Below, piece by piece: positions 43,018-51,942 of a stretch of 64,000 nt of DNA. The translations under genes and the position numbers were made by a program. Positions within the stretch are counted from its first letter, which is position 1. Each line of letters starts with the position of its first letter. The stretch is from Sphingomonas sp. S2M10. GTDB lineage: Bacteria; Pseudomonadota; Alphaproteobacteria; Sphingomonadales; Sphingomonadaceae. A model generated the notes under the pieces. That model worked only from the letters and a program-made list of their open reading frames with translations, did no database searches and was not told the origin of the DNA. The DNA is taken from assembly GCF_012650175.1 (NCBI RefSeq), contig NZ_JAAILI010000080.1, positions 142,722-206,721 of the forward strand, given 5' to 3'.

Positions 43018-44781
43018 ATGGAGAGCGCTGCCTTGACCCTTGAACCGATCGTGCCCTTGCCCCCCGACTGGCCCAAAGCCCCGCTGGCGGCCGTGGATGC
43101 GATGCTCACCGCGCCCGGCGCCAAGTTCGAAATGGACACGGTGGAGATTCGCGGCGTCCCCACCCGTGTGTGGAAGAACGCGCCGCCCACCGCAGCGATC
43201 CTCGCCCGGCTGGCCCGGCTGTGGGGGGATCGGCCGTTCACCATCTACCAGGACGAGCGGGTCAGCTACGAGGCCAATTATCGCGCGACTTGCCATCTGG
43301 CCTCCTGGATGCAGTCCAAGGGCGTGGGGAAGGGCGATCGGGTGGCGCTGGCGATGCGCAACCTGCCCGAATGGCCGACGATCTTCTTCGCCGCGGTCAG
43401 CATCGGCGCGATCCTGGTGCCGCTCAACGCCTGGTGGACCGGCGCCGAGCTCGAATATGGCATGAAGGACTCGGGCGCCAAGCTGCTGTTCGTCGATGGC
43501 GAGCGGCACGAGCGGCTGAAGGATTGCTATGCGGCGCTCCCCGATCTCGAGCAGGTGGTGGTCAGCCGGGCCCGCGCCCCGCTGGAGGGGGACGCGGTTG
43601 CGCTCGAATCGATCCTCGGCCCGTGCAACCGCTGGGCCGAACTGGCCGACATCGCCTTCCCGGAGGTGGCGATCGCGCCCGACGATGATGTCACGCTTTT
43701 CTACACCAGCGGCACCACCGGCAATCCCAAGGGCGCGGTGGGCACGCACCGCAACCTGATGACCAACATCCTCACCGCCGGCTATTCGGTCGCGCGGTCG
43801 ATGCTGCGCCGGGGCGAGGTGCCGCCCGCGGTGCCTGCCTACAAGGTGGGTCTGCTGGTGATCCCGCTGTTCCATGTGACGGCGTGCAGCGCCGGGCTGA
43901 TGGCGCTGATCGCGGCGGGTGGCACGGTGGTGTTCATGCGCCGCTGGGAGCCGATCGAGGCGATGGAGATCATCCAGCGCGAGAAGGTCAACCAGACCGG
44001 CGGCGTGCCGACGATCGCCTGGCAGCTGCTCGAACATCCCGAGCGCCACAAGTACGACCTCTCCAGCCTGGAGAGCATCTCTTACGGCGGCGCACCCTCG
44101 GCGCCCGAGCTGGTCAAGCGCATCCATGCCGAATTCGGCGCGCTGCCCGGCAATGGCTGGGGCATGACCGAGACGATGGCGACCGTAACCCACCATCTCG
44201 GCGAGGAATATCTCGCCCGGCCGACCAGCGCGGGCCCGCCCGTGCCGGTCGCCGAGCTCAAGATCATGGACATGGACGGCACGCGCGAACTGCCGGTCGG
44301 CGAGGTTGGCGAGCTCTGGGCCAAGGGGCCGATGATCGTGAAGGGCTATTGGAACAAGCCCGACGCCACGGCGGAGACCTTCCGCGACGGCTGGGTGCGC
44401 ACCGGCGACCTCGCCCGGCTGGACGAGGAGGGGTTCCTCTACATCGTCGACCGCGCCAAGGACATCATCATCCGCGGCGGCGAGAATATCTACTCGTCGG
44501 AAGTGGAGGACGTGCTCTACGCGCATCCGGCGGTGACCGACGCGGCGCTGATCGGGATCCCGCACCGGACGCTGGGCGAAGAGCCGGTGGCGGTGGTGCA
44601 TCTCGCCCCGGGGGCAATGGCGACGGAGGCGGAGCTACAGGAATTCGTCCGCGCCCGCATCGCCGCGTTCAAGGTGCCGGTGGCGATCCGCTTCTCCGCC
44701 GAGACGCTGCCCCGGAACGCCAACGGCAAGATCCTGAAGAAGGACCTCAAGGCGCTGTTCCTCGCCGACAAGGCGGCGTAG
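43018..44781 (+). CDS. Acyl-CoA synthetase (AMP-forming, class I adenylate-forming)
   Basis: A 587-residue ligase that activates a carboxylic acid to acyl-AMP and then acyl-CoA. Core motifs: P-loop FYTSGTTGNPKGAVGTH, SYGGAPSAPELV, WGMTETMATV, RTGDLARLDEEGFLYI and DRAKDIIIRGGENIYS, and the C-terminal lysine in NGKILKKDL. Substrate probably a medium- or long-chain fatty acid given the neighbours. The ATG at 43018 was taken because a longer in-frame start overlaps the divergent promoter region. Confidence 0.92.
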   Translation: MESAALTLEPIVPLPPDWPKAPLAAVDAMLTAPGAKFEMDTVEIRGVPTRVWKNAPPTAAILARLARLWGDRPFTIYQDERVSYEANYRATCHLASWMQSKGVGKGDRVALAMRNLPEWPTIFFAAVSIGAILVPLNAWWTGAELEYGMKDSGAKLLFVDGERHERLKDCYAALPDLEQVVVSRARAPLEGDAVALESILGPCNRWAELADIAFPEVAIAPDDDVTLFYTSGTTGNPKGAVGTHRNLMTNILTAGYSVARSMLRRGEVPPAVPAYKVGLLVIPLFHVTACSAGLMALIAAGGTVVFMRRWEPIEAMEIIQREKVNQTGGVPTIAWQLLEHPERHKYDLSSLESISYGGAPSAPELVKRIHAEFGALPGNGWGMTETMATVTHHLGEEYLARPTSAGPPVPVAELKIMDMDGTRELPVGEVGELWAKGPMIVKGYWNKPDATAETFRDGWVRTGDLARLDEEGFLYIVDRAKDIIIRGGENIYSSEVEDVLYAHPAVTDAALIGIPHRTLGEEPVAVVHLAPGAMATEAELQEFVRARIAAFKVPVAIRFSAETLPRNANGKILKKDLKALFLADKAA

Positions 44782-44787
44782 AGCGCC

Positions 44788-44854
44788 GCGCCTTCTCCCG
44801 CTTCTTCTCTTCCTTCCGCCCGCGGGAGGGAGCAGGGGCGGCGGGAGGAGGCGC
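44788..44854. repeat. Inverted repeat between convergent genes, possible bidirectional terminator
   Basis: GCGCCTTCTCCCGC (44788-44801) pairs with GCGGGAGGAGGCGC (44841-44854) with one mismatch; a smaller hairpin (CCGCCCGCGGG) lies inside. It sits between the stops of the acyl-CoA synthetase and the DeoR gene. There is no T-run. Confidence 0.45.
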
Positions 44855-44864
44855 GCCTTGTGCC

Positions 44865-45665
44865 TCAAGCCAAATGTATCGCGGTTCCCGTTGCCGCCGC
44901 GGCCGCCGCAATCTCCTCTGGCGGCGCCTGGTCGGTCACCAGATCATGCACATCGGCGAAATCGGCGACATGGACGAAGCCCGACTTGTCGAACTTGGTC
45001 GAATCGCACAGCACCGCAACCCGTCGCGCTCGCGGGAGCAGACTGCGCTTGAACGCCGCTTCACCGGCGTCGAAATCGAGGAAGCCGCGGATCGGATCGA
45101 CCGCGCCCATCGATAGCACCGTGAGATCGGGTGCGAACTGCCGGCAATAGTCGATTGCCTCGCTGCCGAACGCCGCGTGATAATCGGGATCGACCGCGCC
45201 GCCTGCGACATGGAGGCGCTGGCCCGCATGGCCCAGTACCTGTGCCGCGATCTCCATGCTGTTGGTGATCACCGTCAGGTCTCGCACATGCCCGAGCGCG
45301 CGGGCGAGCCAGAGCGTGGTCGTTCCCGAATCCAGCAGCAGCGTCATACCCGGCCGCACCAGCGCCGCCGCACGCTCGGCGATGCGTTGCTTGGCATCGG
45401 CCTGGTCGCGCAGCCGCTGCCGGTAGGGCGGCTCCAAGACACCGCCGGGCAGACACACGCCGCCATGGATCTTCTGCACGCGCCCGGCCTGTTCCAGCTG
45501 TCGGACGTCGCGGCGGATCGTTTCCTCGGACACGTCGAACCGCTCGGCCAGTTCGCCGATCGACCATTGGCCACGCTGCTCGAGCAGTTCGAGCAATGTG
45601 GTGAGGCGGGCGCCCTGCGTTGCACGGGGCGAGGCTGCTCGGGCGGGCATGTCCAGGCTTTCCAT
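44865..45665 (-). CDS. DeoR/GlpR-family transcriptional regulator
   Basis: A 266-residue repressor-type protein. The DeoR helix-turn-helix is at ~20-70 (LLELLEQRGQWSIGELAERF, then SEETIRRDVRQLEQAG), followed by the sugar-phosphate sensor domain (LLLDSGTTTLWLARAL, ITNSMEIAAQVL, AFKRSLLPRARRVAVLCD). Family members sense phosphorylated sugars or glycerol-3-phosphate. It is divergent from a large TonB receptor, with a dyad site between them, and lies 4.7 kb from glycerol kinase. Control of the receptor is likely; the effector is not known. Confidence 0.88.
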   Translation of the reverse strand: MESLDMPARAASPRATQGARLTTLLELLEQRGQWSIGELAERFDVSEETIRRDVRQLEQAGRVQKIHGGVCLPGGVLEPPYRQRLRDQADAKQRIAERAAALVRPGMTLLLDSGTTTLWLARALGHVRDLTVITNSMEIAAQVLGHAGQRLHVAGGAVDPDYHAAFGSEAIDYCRQFAPDLTVLSMGAVDPIRGFLDFDAGEAAFKRSLLPRARRVAVLCDSTKFDKSGFVHVADFADVHDLVTDQAPPEEIAAAAAATGTAIHLA

Positions 45666-45744
45666 GCCGCCTGTGTAACAGGGACAGGGACGGACGAGAA
45701 CCCACAGGAGAACGTTCAAAACCACATAAAACAACATATAATGT

Positions 45745-45764
45745 CACATGCGCGTCATCATGTG
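45745..45764. promoter_or_regulatory. Candidate DeoR-type operator
   Basis: Inverted repeat CACATG, 8 nt, CATGTG, in the 162-nt gap between the divergent DeoR and TonB receptor genes. An AT-rich stretch (ACAACATATAATGT, 45731-45744) directly to the left holds a TATAAT-like -10. Confidence 0.45.
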
Positions 45765-45827
45765 CACCTAGGCGCCGCCCCGGGGCAGCCGGCGCAGGCA
45801 CGCCCCCACATCAAGGGAGGGCAAAAA

Positions 45828-48542
45828 ATGGCTTTTATCTACCGCGCGGCGCTCGCCGCGCTGGCCGTTGGCGCGAGCAGCATTTCCATGGCTGCCGCCG
45901 CGCAGGATGCGGTCACGCAGGGGCAGGACGACGGCGAGATCGTTGTGAACGGTTACATCGCCTCGCTGGCCAAGGCGCGCGAGCTGAAGCGCAACGCGAA
46001 CATCATCAAGGACGTGATCGTCGCCGAGGACATGGCGAAGTTCCCCGAACTCAACCTCGCCGAATCGATCCAGCGCCTGCCGGGCGTCGCGATCAACCGC
46101 GAGGCCGGCGAGGGCCGCCGCATCACCCTGCGCGGCCTTTCGCCCGACTACACCCGCGTCCAGCTGAACGGCATGGAAGTGCTGGGCAATGTCGATTCGG
46201 CGATGGACAGCCGCGGCCAGCGCTCGCGCGACCGCGCCTTCGACTTCAACATCTTCGCCTCCGAGCTGTTCTCGCGCGTCGAGGTGGAGAAGAGCTACCA
46301 GGCCGCGCAGTCCGAAGGCGGCATGGCGGGCACCGTCGGCCTGTTCACCGCCAAGCCGCTCGATCAGAAGCAGGGCATGTCGGGGGCCATCGCCGCCAAG
46401 CTCGGCACCAACAGCTATACCAAGGATGCCCAGCCACGGCTCGCCGCGATGCTGAGCCAGAACTGGGGCGATCGCTTCGGCATCCTCGTCTCGGTCGCCT
46501 ATTCGAAGCGCAAGACCGAGGAACAGGGCTACAATACCTATTCGCCGAGCCAGCTGAGCGCGAGCCAGATCGCCAGCTATCTGGGCAAGGGCCTCGACAT
46601 CTCGGCGCTCTCCGCCGAGCAGCAGGCCAAGTTCAAGTCGGGCGACCTGGTGTTCGCCTCGGGCAACCGCCTCTCGGTGTGGGACGCGAGGCAGGAGCGC
46701 CTCGGCCTGACCCTCGCCACCCAGTGGCGCCCGGCCGACAATCTGCTGTTCACCCTCGACGGGCTGCACGGCGAGTTCACCACCCATCGCGACGAATATC
46801 ACCTGGCGACGCGGCCGGACAACACCTCGGGCTCGGTGATCTTCGACACGACCTCGAAGATCAAGTCGATCCATTGGGACAGCACCAACTTCGTCGATGC
46901 GATCAGCGTCGACAACGCGACCTATGCCAGCGAGCATCGCCGCTCGCTGAACAAGAACAAGTTCAACCAGATCGCGCTCACCTACAAATGGGATGCGACC
47001 GACCGGCTCAATTTCGACGGCCATATCGGCTATGAGGACTCGTCCTACACCACGCCGATCGACGACAAGCTCTACCTCCGCGCGCGCGGCGGCATGACCA
47101 CCACCTATTCGGCCGACGGCACCAGCGCGACCAACAGCTACGACTGGAACACGCTCGATCCGTCGAAATACGAGTTCAAGGAATTCTACTTCCGCGAATT
47201 CTGGAACAAGACCAACCTGCGCGAAGGCGTGCTCAACGGCGCCTATACGCTCAGCAACGTGTTCACGCTGCGCGGCGGCGCCAGCTATCGCCGGTTCAGC
47301 AATTCGGGCTCGGAAATCTACAATGACGGACAGTTCCAGAAGTTCGGCGGCGATCCGGCGGCGAGCATCGTCGACGCGTTCACCCAGAACAAGTCGGCGG
47401 ACTGGCTGACCGGCAATTACGACCGTGCCTTCGCCAAATACAACGCCCAGCACAGCGTTGCCGGCGCCTGGGACATCGAGAACACCTTCGCGGTCACCGA
47501 GGAAACCACCTCGACCTATGGCCAGGTCGAATGGAACGCGCCCCTAGGCGGGATGCGGCTGCGCGGCAACCTCAGCCTCCGCGCCTTCTTCACCGACACC
47601 ACCAGCACCGGCAACATCACCCAGAGCGATACGCCGATCGGCGTCGTCACCACCAGCGCGCACTATTCGGACGTCCTGCCCGCGCTCAACGCCGCGCTGG
47701 AGATCACGCCCAATTTCCTGGTCCGCGTCGCCGCGGCGCGCAACATCAATCGCCCGTCGCTGGGCTCGATGAGCGCTTCGGGCACCGCCTCGGCCGACGG
47801 CAGCGATCCGGCGAGCCGCAAGATCACCGCGAGCATCGGCAACCCCGATCTCAAGCCGTACAAGGACGACGCGATCGACATTTCGGCGGAATGGTATTTT
47901 GGCCAGGTCGGGCTGATCTCGCTCGGTGTCTACCACAAGGATATCGACAACCTGATCATCACCGACACGCAGTATAACGTGCCCTACAGCGCCACGGGTC
48001 TGCCGCTTTCGCTGCTGCCCAACCTGACGCCGAACACGCTGGTCTCGGAATATTCGAAGCCGATCAACGGCGGCAAGGCATATATCACCGGCTTCGAGGC
48101 CGCCGCCCAGGCGAACTTCACGTTCCTGCCGGCGCCCTTCGACAAGCTCGGCATGTCGACCAACGTCACGCTGATCGACTCGAACATCCGCGACAAGAAC
48201 GGGGTCAACAACCCGATCAACGGCCTGTCCAAGTCGAGCGCCAACGCGACGCTCTACTATGAGACCAAGCGCTGGGGCATCCGCGGCTCGATGAACTATC
48301 GCTCGTCCTATCTGCGCTCGGGCTATGACGGCAAGAAGCCGGAGAGCAAGGACGGCTTCGACGGCACCGTCTATGTCGACGCGGCGGCCTTCTACAACCT
48401 CACCGACCGCATCCGTCTGACGCTCGACGCGATCAACCTGACCAACGAGACCGAAGTGCAGTTCAACAGCATCTACCACCGTCTCCACAACGAGACGCGC
48501 AGCGGCACCAGCGTGTTCGGCGGCGTCAGCATCAAGTTCTGA
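45828..48542 (+). CDS. TonB-dependent receptor, carbohydrate-type (Caulobacter/Xanthomonas group)
   Basis: A 904-residue outer membrane receptor. Signal peptide ~1-25 (ending AAAAQ), TonB-box-like EIVVNGYIASLAKA, plug (VIVAEDMAKFPELNLAESIQ; LPGVAINREAGEGRRITLRG) and large barrel ending in FGGVSIKF. The DMAKFPELNLAE pattern marks the group that imports sugars and other large nutrients in Caulobacter, Xanthomonas and sphingomonads. AGGGAGG lies 7 nt before the ATG. The divergent DeoR regulator and dyad site suggest substrate-controlled expression. Confidence 0.9.
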   Translation: MAFIYRAALAALAVGASSISMAAAAQDAVTQGQDDGEIVVNGYIASLAKARELKRNANIIKDVIVAEDMAKFPELNLAESIQRLPGVAINREAGEGRRITLRGLSPDYTRVQLNGMEVLGNVDSAMDSRGQRSRDRAFDFNIFASELFSRVEVEKSYQAAQSEGGMAGTVGLFTAKPLDQKQGMSGAIAAKLGTNSYTKDAQPRLAAMLSQNWGDRFGILVSVAYSKRKTEEQGYNTYSPSQLSASQIASYLGKGLDISALSAEQQAKFKSGDLVFASGNRLSVWDARQERLGLTLATQWRPADNLLFTLDGLHGEFTTHRDEYHLATRPDNTSGSVIFDTTSKIKSIHWDSTNFVDAISVDNATYASEHRRSLNKNKFNQIALTYKWDATDRLNFDGHIGYEDSSYTTPIDDKLYLRARGGMTTTYSADGTSATNSYDWNTLDPSKYEFKEFYFREFWNKTNLREGVLNGAYTLSNVFTLRGGASYRRFSNSGSEIYNDGQFQKFGGDPAASIVDAFTQNKSADWLTGNYDRAFAKYNAQHSVAGAWDIENTFAVTEETTSTYGQVEWNAPLGGMRLRGNLSLRAFFTDTTSTGNITQSDTPIGVVTTSAHYSDVLPALNAALEITPNFLVRVAAARNINRPSLGSMSASGTASADGSDPASRKITASIGNPDLKPYKDDAIDISAEWYFGQVGLISLGVYHKDIDNLIITDTQYNVPYSATGLPLSLLPNLTPNTLVSEYSKPINGGKAYITGFEAAAQANFTFLPAPFDKLGMSTNVTLIDSNIRDKNGVNNPINGLSKSSANATLYYETKRWGIRGSMNYRSSYLRSGYDGKKPESKDGFDGTVYVDAAAFYNLTDRIRLTLDAINLTNETEVQFNSIYHRLHNETRSGTSVFGGVSIKF

Positions 48543-48572
48543 GCTTCCTCTCTTCGAGGATGCGACTGGCCG

Positions 48573-48594
48573 GCCCGGGGGGAGCCCCCCGGGC
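48573..48594. terminator. Hairpin between convergent TonB receptor and monooxygenase
   Basis: A 9-10-bp GC stem (GCCCGGGGGG with CCCCCCGGGC) with a tiny loop, 30 nt after the receptor stop and 8 nt before the end of the opposing gene. It could stop transcription from either side; a short T-rich stretch follows on the plus strand (TTATTTC). Confidence 0.55.
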
Positions 48595-48602
48595 GGCTTA
48601 TT

Positions 48603-49802
48603 TCATCCCCGGTCCGCTGGCGCGGCATAGTCGGGAAGCGCGATCGCCTCAGAGTCGCGAACAAACAGCCGGGCGAAGGTCTTGCGCATGAGCGGGGTGC
48701 TCGCCAGCCGCATCGCGCCGCGCAGCACCGCAAGCCCCGCCTTGCTGTGCGGCCAGAGCAGCCGCGGCACGAACTTGGGAAAATTCTGGCCCTCGTTCAC
48801 ATAGGGCCGCAGGATCTGTTCATAGGTGTTGAAGGCCACGCGGTGGTCGCTGCCGCGCATCAGCTCGCCTGCGAGGACATAGCCGCCGACGATCGCCAGC
48901 GAGGTGCCGATGCCCGACATCGGCGTCGCGCACCAGGCGGCGTCGCCGGTGAGCACCACGCGCCCATTCGACCAGCGCGGCATCTTCACCTGCCGCAGCA
49001 CGTCGAAATAGAAATCTTCGGTGGCATCCATGCCTGCCAGCAGCCGTGTGAACTGCCAGCCTTCACCGTCGAACAGGGCGTGCAGCCAGGCCTTCTGGCG
49101 TGCGATGTCCCATTGCCCCTCGTCCTCCGGTTTCTTCTGCTGCCCCAGATAGACGTGCAGCCTGTCGTCCGGCCCCGGCTTGAGCGTCGCGCCGCGGCCG
49201 CGCGTGATGTTGTGCACCCGCGCGAAAGGGCCGTCCCCGGCGGTCTTGGGGATGGAGAAATAGGCGATGGTGATGTCCAGCCAGCGGGATCGCGCCTCGC
49301 CCGGAAAGACGCGTTCACGGGTCGGCGAGCCGACCCCCTCGGCCACGATGACAAGGTCGTAGCGCGATGTGCGCCCGCTTTCGAACCGCACGTCGACGCC
49401 CGCGGCATCCTGCTCGATCGCGGCGATGCTATCGCCGAAGCGAAAGGCAGCGCGTTCGGCGGCGGGCTCGTAGATCAGCCGGGCGATGTCGCCGCGCAGG
49501 ATCTCCAGCTCGGCGGTCGGCCCGTCGCCGATGTCGTCCACGGCGAACCGCGCGATGGGGCGGTCCTCCGCATCGACCCAGTCGGTGCCGCGCTCGCCGG
49601 TGGTACGGGCCTGCGCCGCGGCCTCCAGTCCCATCCGGCGAAGCACTTCGCGGGCGGCGCCGCGAACATCGACATTTTGTCCACCGTCGCGAAAGGCAGG
49701 TGCCTTTTCGACCACCTCGACGTCGAAGCCATGACGGCCCAGCCACCAGGCGGCGGTGGCACCGGCGACGCTGGCGCCGGTGACGAGGATGCGGTGGGGC
49801 AT
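48603..49802 (-). CDS. FAD-dependent monooxygenase (PHBH/TetX-like)
   Basis: A 399-residue group A flavin monooxygenase. The dinucleotide-binding fold starts at residue 4 (RILVTGASVAGATAAWWLG, ending in VVEKA), the middle DLVIVAEGVGSPTRE is the DG-type motif, and VVLTGDAAWCATPMSGIGTS is the FAD ribose-phosphate motif. It should hydroxylate a small, probably aromatic or antibiotic-like compound using NAD(P)H and oxygen. It follows a MarR gene in the same direction with a 12-nt palindrome between them, suggesting MarR control. Confidence 0.88.
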   Translation of the reverse strand: MPHRILVTGASVAGATAAWWLGRHGFDVEVVEKAPAFRDGGQNVDVRGAAREVLRRMGLEAAAQARTTGERGTDWVDAEDRPIARFAVDDIGDGPTAELEILRGDIARLIYEPAAERAAFRFGDSIAAIEQDAAGVDVRFESGRTSRYDLVIVAEGVGSPTRERVFPGEARSRWLDITIAYFSIPKTAGDGPFARVHNITRGRGATLKPGPDDRLHVYLGQQKKPEDEGQWDIARQKAWLHALFDGEGWQFTRLLAGMDATEDFYFDVLRQVKMPRWSNGRVVLTGDAAWCATPMSGIGTSLAIVGGYVLAGELMRGSDHRVAFNTYEQILRPYVNEGQNFPKFVPRLLWPHSKAGLAVLRGAMRLASTPLMRKTFARLFVRDSEAIALPDYAAPADRG

Positions 49803-49828
49803 TGCGATGTCTCCTTTGTCGGAGAAAC

Positions 49829-49840
49829 ATCACTAGTGAT
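49829..49840. promoter_or_regulatory. Candidate MarR operator
   Basis: Perfect 12-nt palindrome ATCACTAGTGAT, in the 39-nt gap between the MarR stop and the monooxygenase start. An outer pair AACAT (49826-49830) and ATGTT (49844-49848) widens the dyad, off-centre by a few bases. Short perfect palindromes of this size are typical MarR sites. Confidence 0.5.
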
Positions 49841-49841
49841 A

Positions 49842-50303
49842 TTATGTTCCCTGGGAAGCTTCCAGATGGATGATGAACCGCTGGAGCAGGGAGACCAGCA
49901 ATTCTGCTTCCTCCGCGGAAAATCCTTCGACGCCCGCGACGTTGGCGGCCAGCAGCGCGTCCCGGCCCGCGTCGGCGATCGCGTCGCCTTGCGGGGTGAG
50001 GGCGATCATCGCCGATCGCTTGTCGCCCGGCACGGGACTGCGGGCGATCAGTTCCATGGCTTCCAGCTTGTCGAGCAACGCGACCATTGCGGGCTGCTTG
50101 ACCGCGGCGTGGCGAACCAGATCGCGCTGCGGCATCGCTCCTTTCCAACGCAGCAGCAGGATCGGCCCGAGCAGGCCCAGCGACATGCCCAGCGGCTTGA
50201 GCCGGCTGTCGACGATGCGGTTGAACACGCGGGCGGCGTGATTGGCGAGATAGCCTGGCGCGACCGCCGCATCGGGGTGGATATCGTCACTGCTGCCGGA
50301 CAT
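49842..50303 (-). CDS. MarR-family transcriptional regulator
   Basis: A 153-residue winged-helix regulator. Helical dimer parts flank the DNA-binding region MPQRDLVRHAAVKQPAMVALLDKLEAMEL and the wing RSPVPGDKRSAMIALTPQG (each shown in pieces under the family layout). MarR proteins release DNA when bound by phenolic or drug-like ligands. Start ATG at 50303 (AAGG 8 nt upstream); a start at 50327 is possible. It precedes the FAD monooxygenase, its likely target. Confidence 0.85.
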   Translation of the reverse strand: MSGSSDDIHPDAAVAPGYLANHAARVFNRIVDSRLKPLGMSLGLLGPILLLRWKGAMPQRDLVRHAAVKQPAMVALLDKLEAMELIARSPVPGDKRSAMIALTPQGDAIADAGRDALLAANVAGVEGFSAEEAELLVSLLQRFIIHLEASQGT

Positions 50304-50366
50304 GGGGGGGGCCTTGCCGCATTTCATCGGCGCAGGCGAGGTGCTTTCGAAGGGGCACGGCGACGC

Positions 50367-51833
50367 TCAGGCGGCCGCCACCACGCGGCCGATCGCATCG
50401 CGCCAGCCCGCCAGCCGAGCCGCCCGGATCTCCGGTTCGATCTGCGGCTCGAAGGTCCGGATGGTGCCGCGCATCATCACGGAGTCGTCCAGGCTGTCGA
50501 ACATGCCGCAGCCAACCCCGGCCAGCATCGCGGCGCCCAGCGCGGTGGTCTCGGCGAAATCGGGGCGGTCGACCGGCAAGGCGAGAATGTCCGCCAGATC
50601 CTGCGCGATCCAGTCGTTGGTGATCATGCCGCCGTCCACCCGCAAGCGCGCCCATTGGGCGTTGTCGGCGGCGAAGGCGGTCTCCAGGTCATGGCTCTGG
50701 TGCGCCATGGCTTCCAGCGCGGCGCGCACGATGTGCGGCCGCCCGGCGGCAAAGCTGAGGCCGGAAATTGCCGCCCGGGCCTCCGGCTCCCACCAGGGCG
50801 CGCCCAGGCCGGTGAGCGCCGGTACGCAATACACCCCGCCATTGTCGGGAACCGATCGAGCCAGGATTTCCGTCTCGGCCGCGGTCGCGATGAGGCCGAG
50901 TGAATCCCGCAGCCACTGGACCAGGCTGCCGGCGACGAACATTGATCCCTCCAGCGCGTAGGTCCGTCGCCCCCCGAGCTGCCACAGCACCGTCGCCAGT
51001 AGCCGATGCCGCGAGCGCGGCTGGAGCGTGCCGGCATTGGTCAACACGAAGGCGCCGGTGCCGAAGGTCGCCTTGGTGTCGCCCGGCGTCAGACAGGCCT
51101 GGCCGATGGTCGCGGATTGCTGGTCGCCCGCCAGTCCGCAGATCGGGATCGCCCCCCCGAACATGCGAGTCACCCCGAAGTGGCCGGCGCAGTCTACGAT
51201 CTCCGGCAGCGCGGCGCGAGGGGCGTCGAACAGGTCGAGCAGCCCGTCGCTCCAGCCGCCGCTGCCCAGGCCCATCAGCAGCGTGCGCGACGCATTGGTG
51301 GCATCGGTGATGTGCAGCCCCGCGGTGAGCTTCCATACCAGCCAGCTTTCCACCGTGCCGATCGCCAGCCGGTCCCCGGCGTCTTTCAGCTGCGGCCAGT
51401 TCGCCATGGCCCAGGCGATCTTGGTCCCCGAGAAATAGGGATCGAGCAGCAATCCGGTGCGCGCCTGGATGCCGGGTTCCTCGCCCGCCTCGCGCAGCTT
51501 CAGGCAAAGCGGCGCGCTGCGCCGGTCCTGCCAGCTGATCGCGGGGGCAAGCGGTTCGCCCGTGATCTTGTCCCAGAACACCACCGTCTCGCGCTGGTTG
51601 GTGATGCCGATCGCGGTGATTCGCTGCGGGCCGCCGGCCAGCGTCACCATCGCGGCCGCGCAGGCATGGCTCTGCCGCCAGATCTCGCCAGCATCATGTT
51701 CGACAAGCCCTGGGCCGGGATAATGCTGCGTCAGTTCTGCAGATCTGCTCGCAACACATTGTCCCGATGGCGTGAAGAGCATCGCGCGAGTCGAGGTGGT
51801 GCCCTCGTCGATCACCAGAAGCAATTCGGCCAT
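50367..51833 (-). CDS. glpK: Glycerol kinase
   Basis: A 488-residue FGGY-family kinase. The N-terminal phosphate motif is VIDEGTTSTRAMLF (the usual form has DQGTTS), then ITNQRETVVFWDKITGEP, SWQDRR, CGLAGDQQSATIGQ and VDGGMITNDWIAQ. It makes sn-glycerol-3-phosphate from glycerol and ATP. No glpF or glpD lies beside it. It is divergent from the AI-2E transporter with a 109-nt gap. The DeoR/GlpR-type regulator at 45 kb could control it, but no site was found here. Confidence 0.93.
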   Translation of the reverse strand: MAELLLVIDEGTTSTRAMLFTPSGQCVASRSAELTQHYPGPGLVEHDAGEIWRQSHACAAAMVTLAGGPQRITAIGITNQRETVVFWDKITGEPLAPAISWQDRRSAPLCLKLREAGEEPGIQARTGLLLDPYFSGTKIAWAMANWPQLKDAGDRLAIGTVESWLVWKLTAGLHITDATNASRTLLMGLGSGGWSDGLLDLFDAPRAALPEIVDCAGHFGVTRMFGGAIPICGLAGDQQSATIGQACLTPGDTKATFGTGAFVLTNAGTLQPRSRHRLLATVLWQLGGRRTYALEGSMFVAGSLVQWLRDSLGLIATAAETEILARSVPDNGGVYCVPALTGLGAPWWEPEARAAISGLSFAAGRPHIVRAALEAMAHQSHDLETAFAADNAQWARLRVDGGMITNDWIAQDLADILALPVDRPDFAETTALGAAMLAGVGCGMFDSLDDSVMMRGTIRTFEPQIEPEIRAARLAGWRDAIGRVVAAA

Positions 51834-51942
51834 GCAAGTGAGGCTAGCTGGCAACACATGCCGCCGCAATTGCGCCGTGTTAGGGCCTTGCATTGCCGCG
51901 ACACGCTCGCGTCTCTACACTGTACCAGAAAGGGATTTTAGC

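Noticed and set aside
45731..45744. ACAACATATAATGT upstream of the sugar-type TonB receptor as a Zur-like site
   Set aside because: It shares only ACAACAT with the island motif; a TATAAT-like -10 with the adjacent DeoR dyad explains it better.
45768..47453. A 561-codon minus-strand frame opposite the large TonB receptor
   Set aside because: Composition-driven antisense frame; the plus-strand receptor is complete and well conserved in layout.
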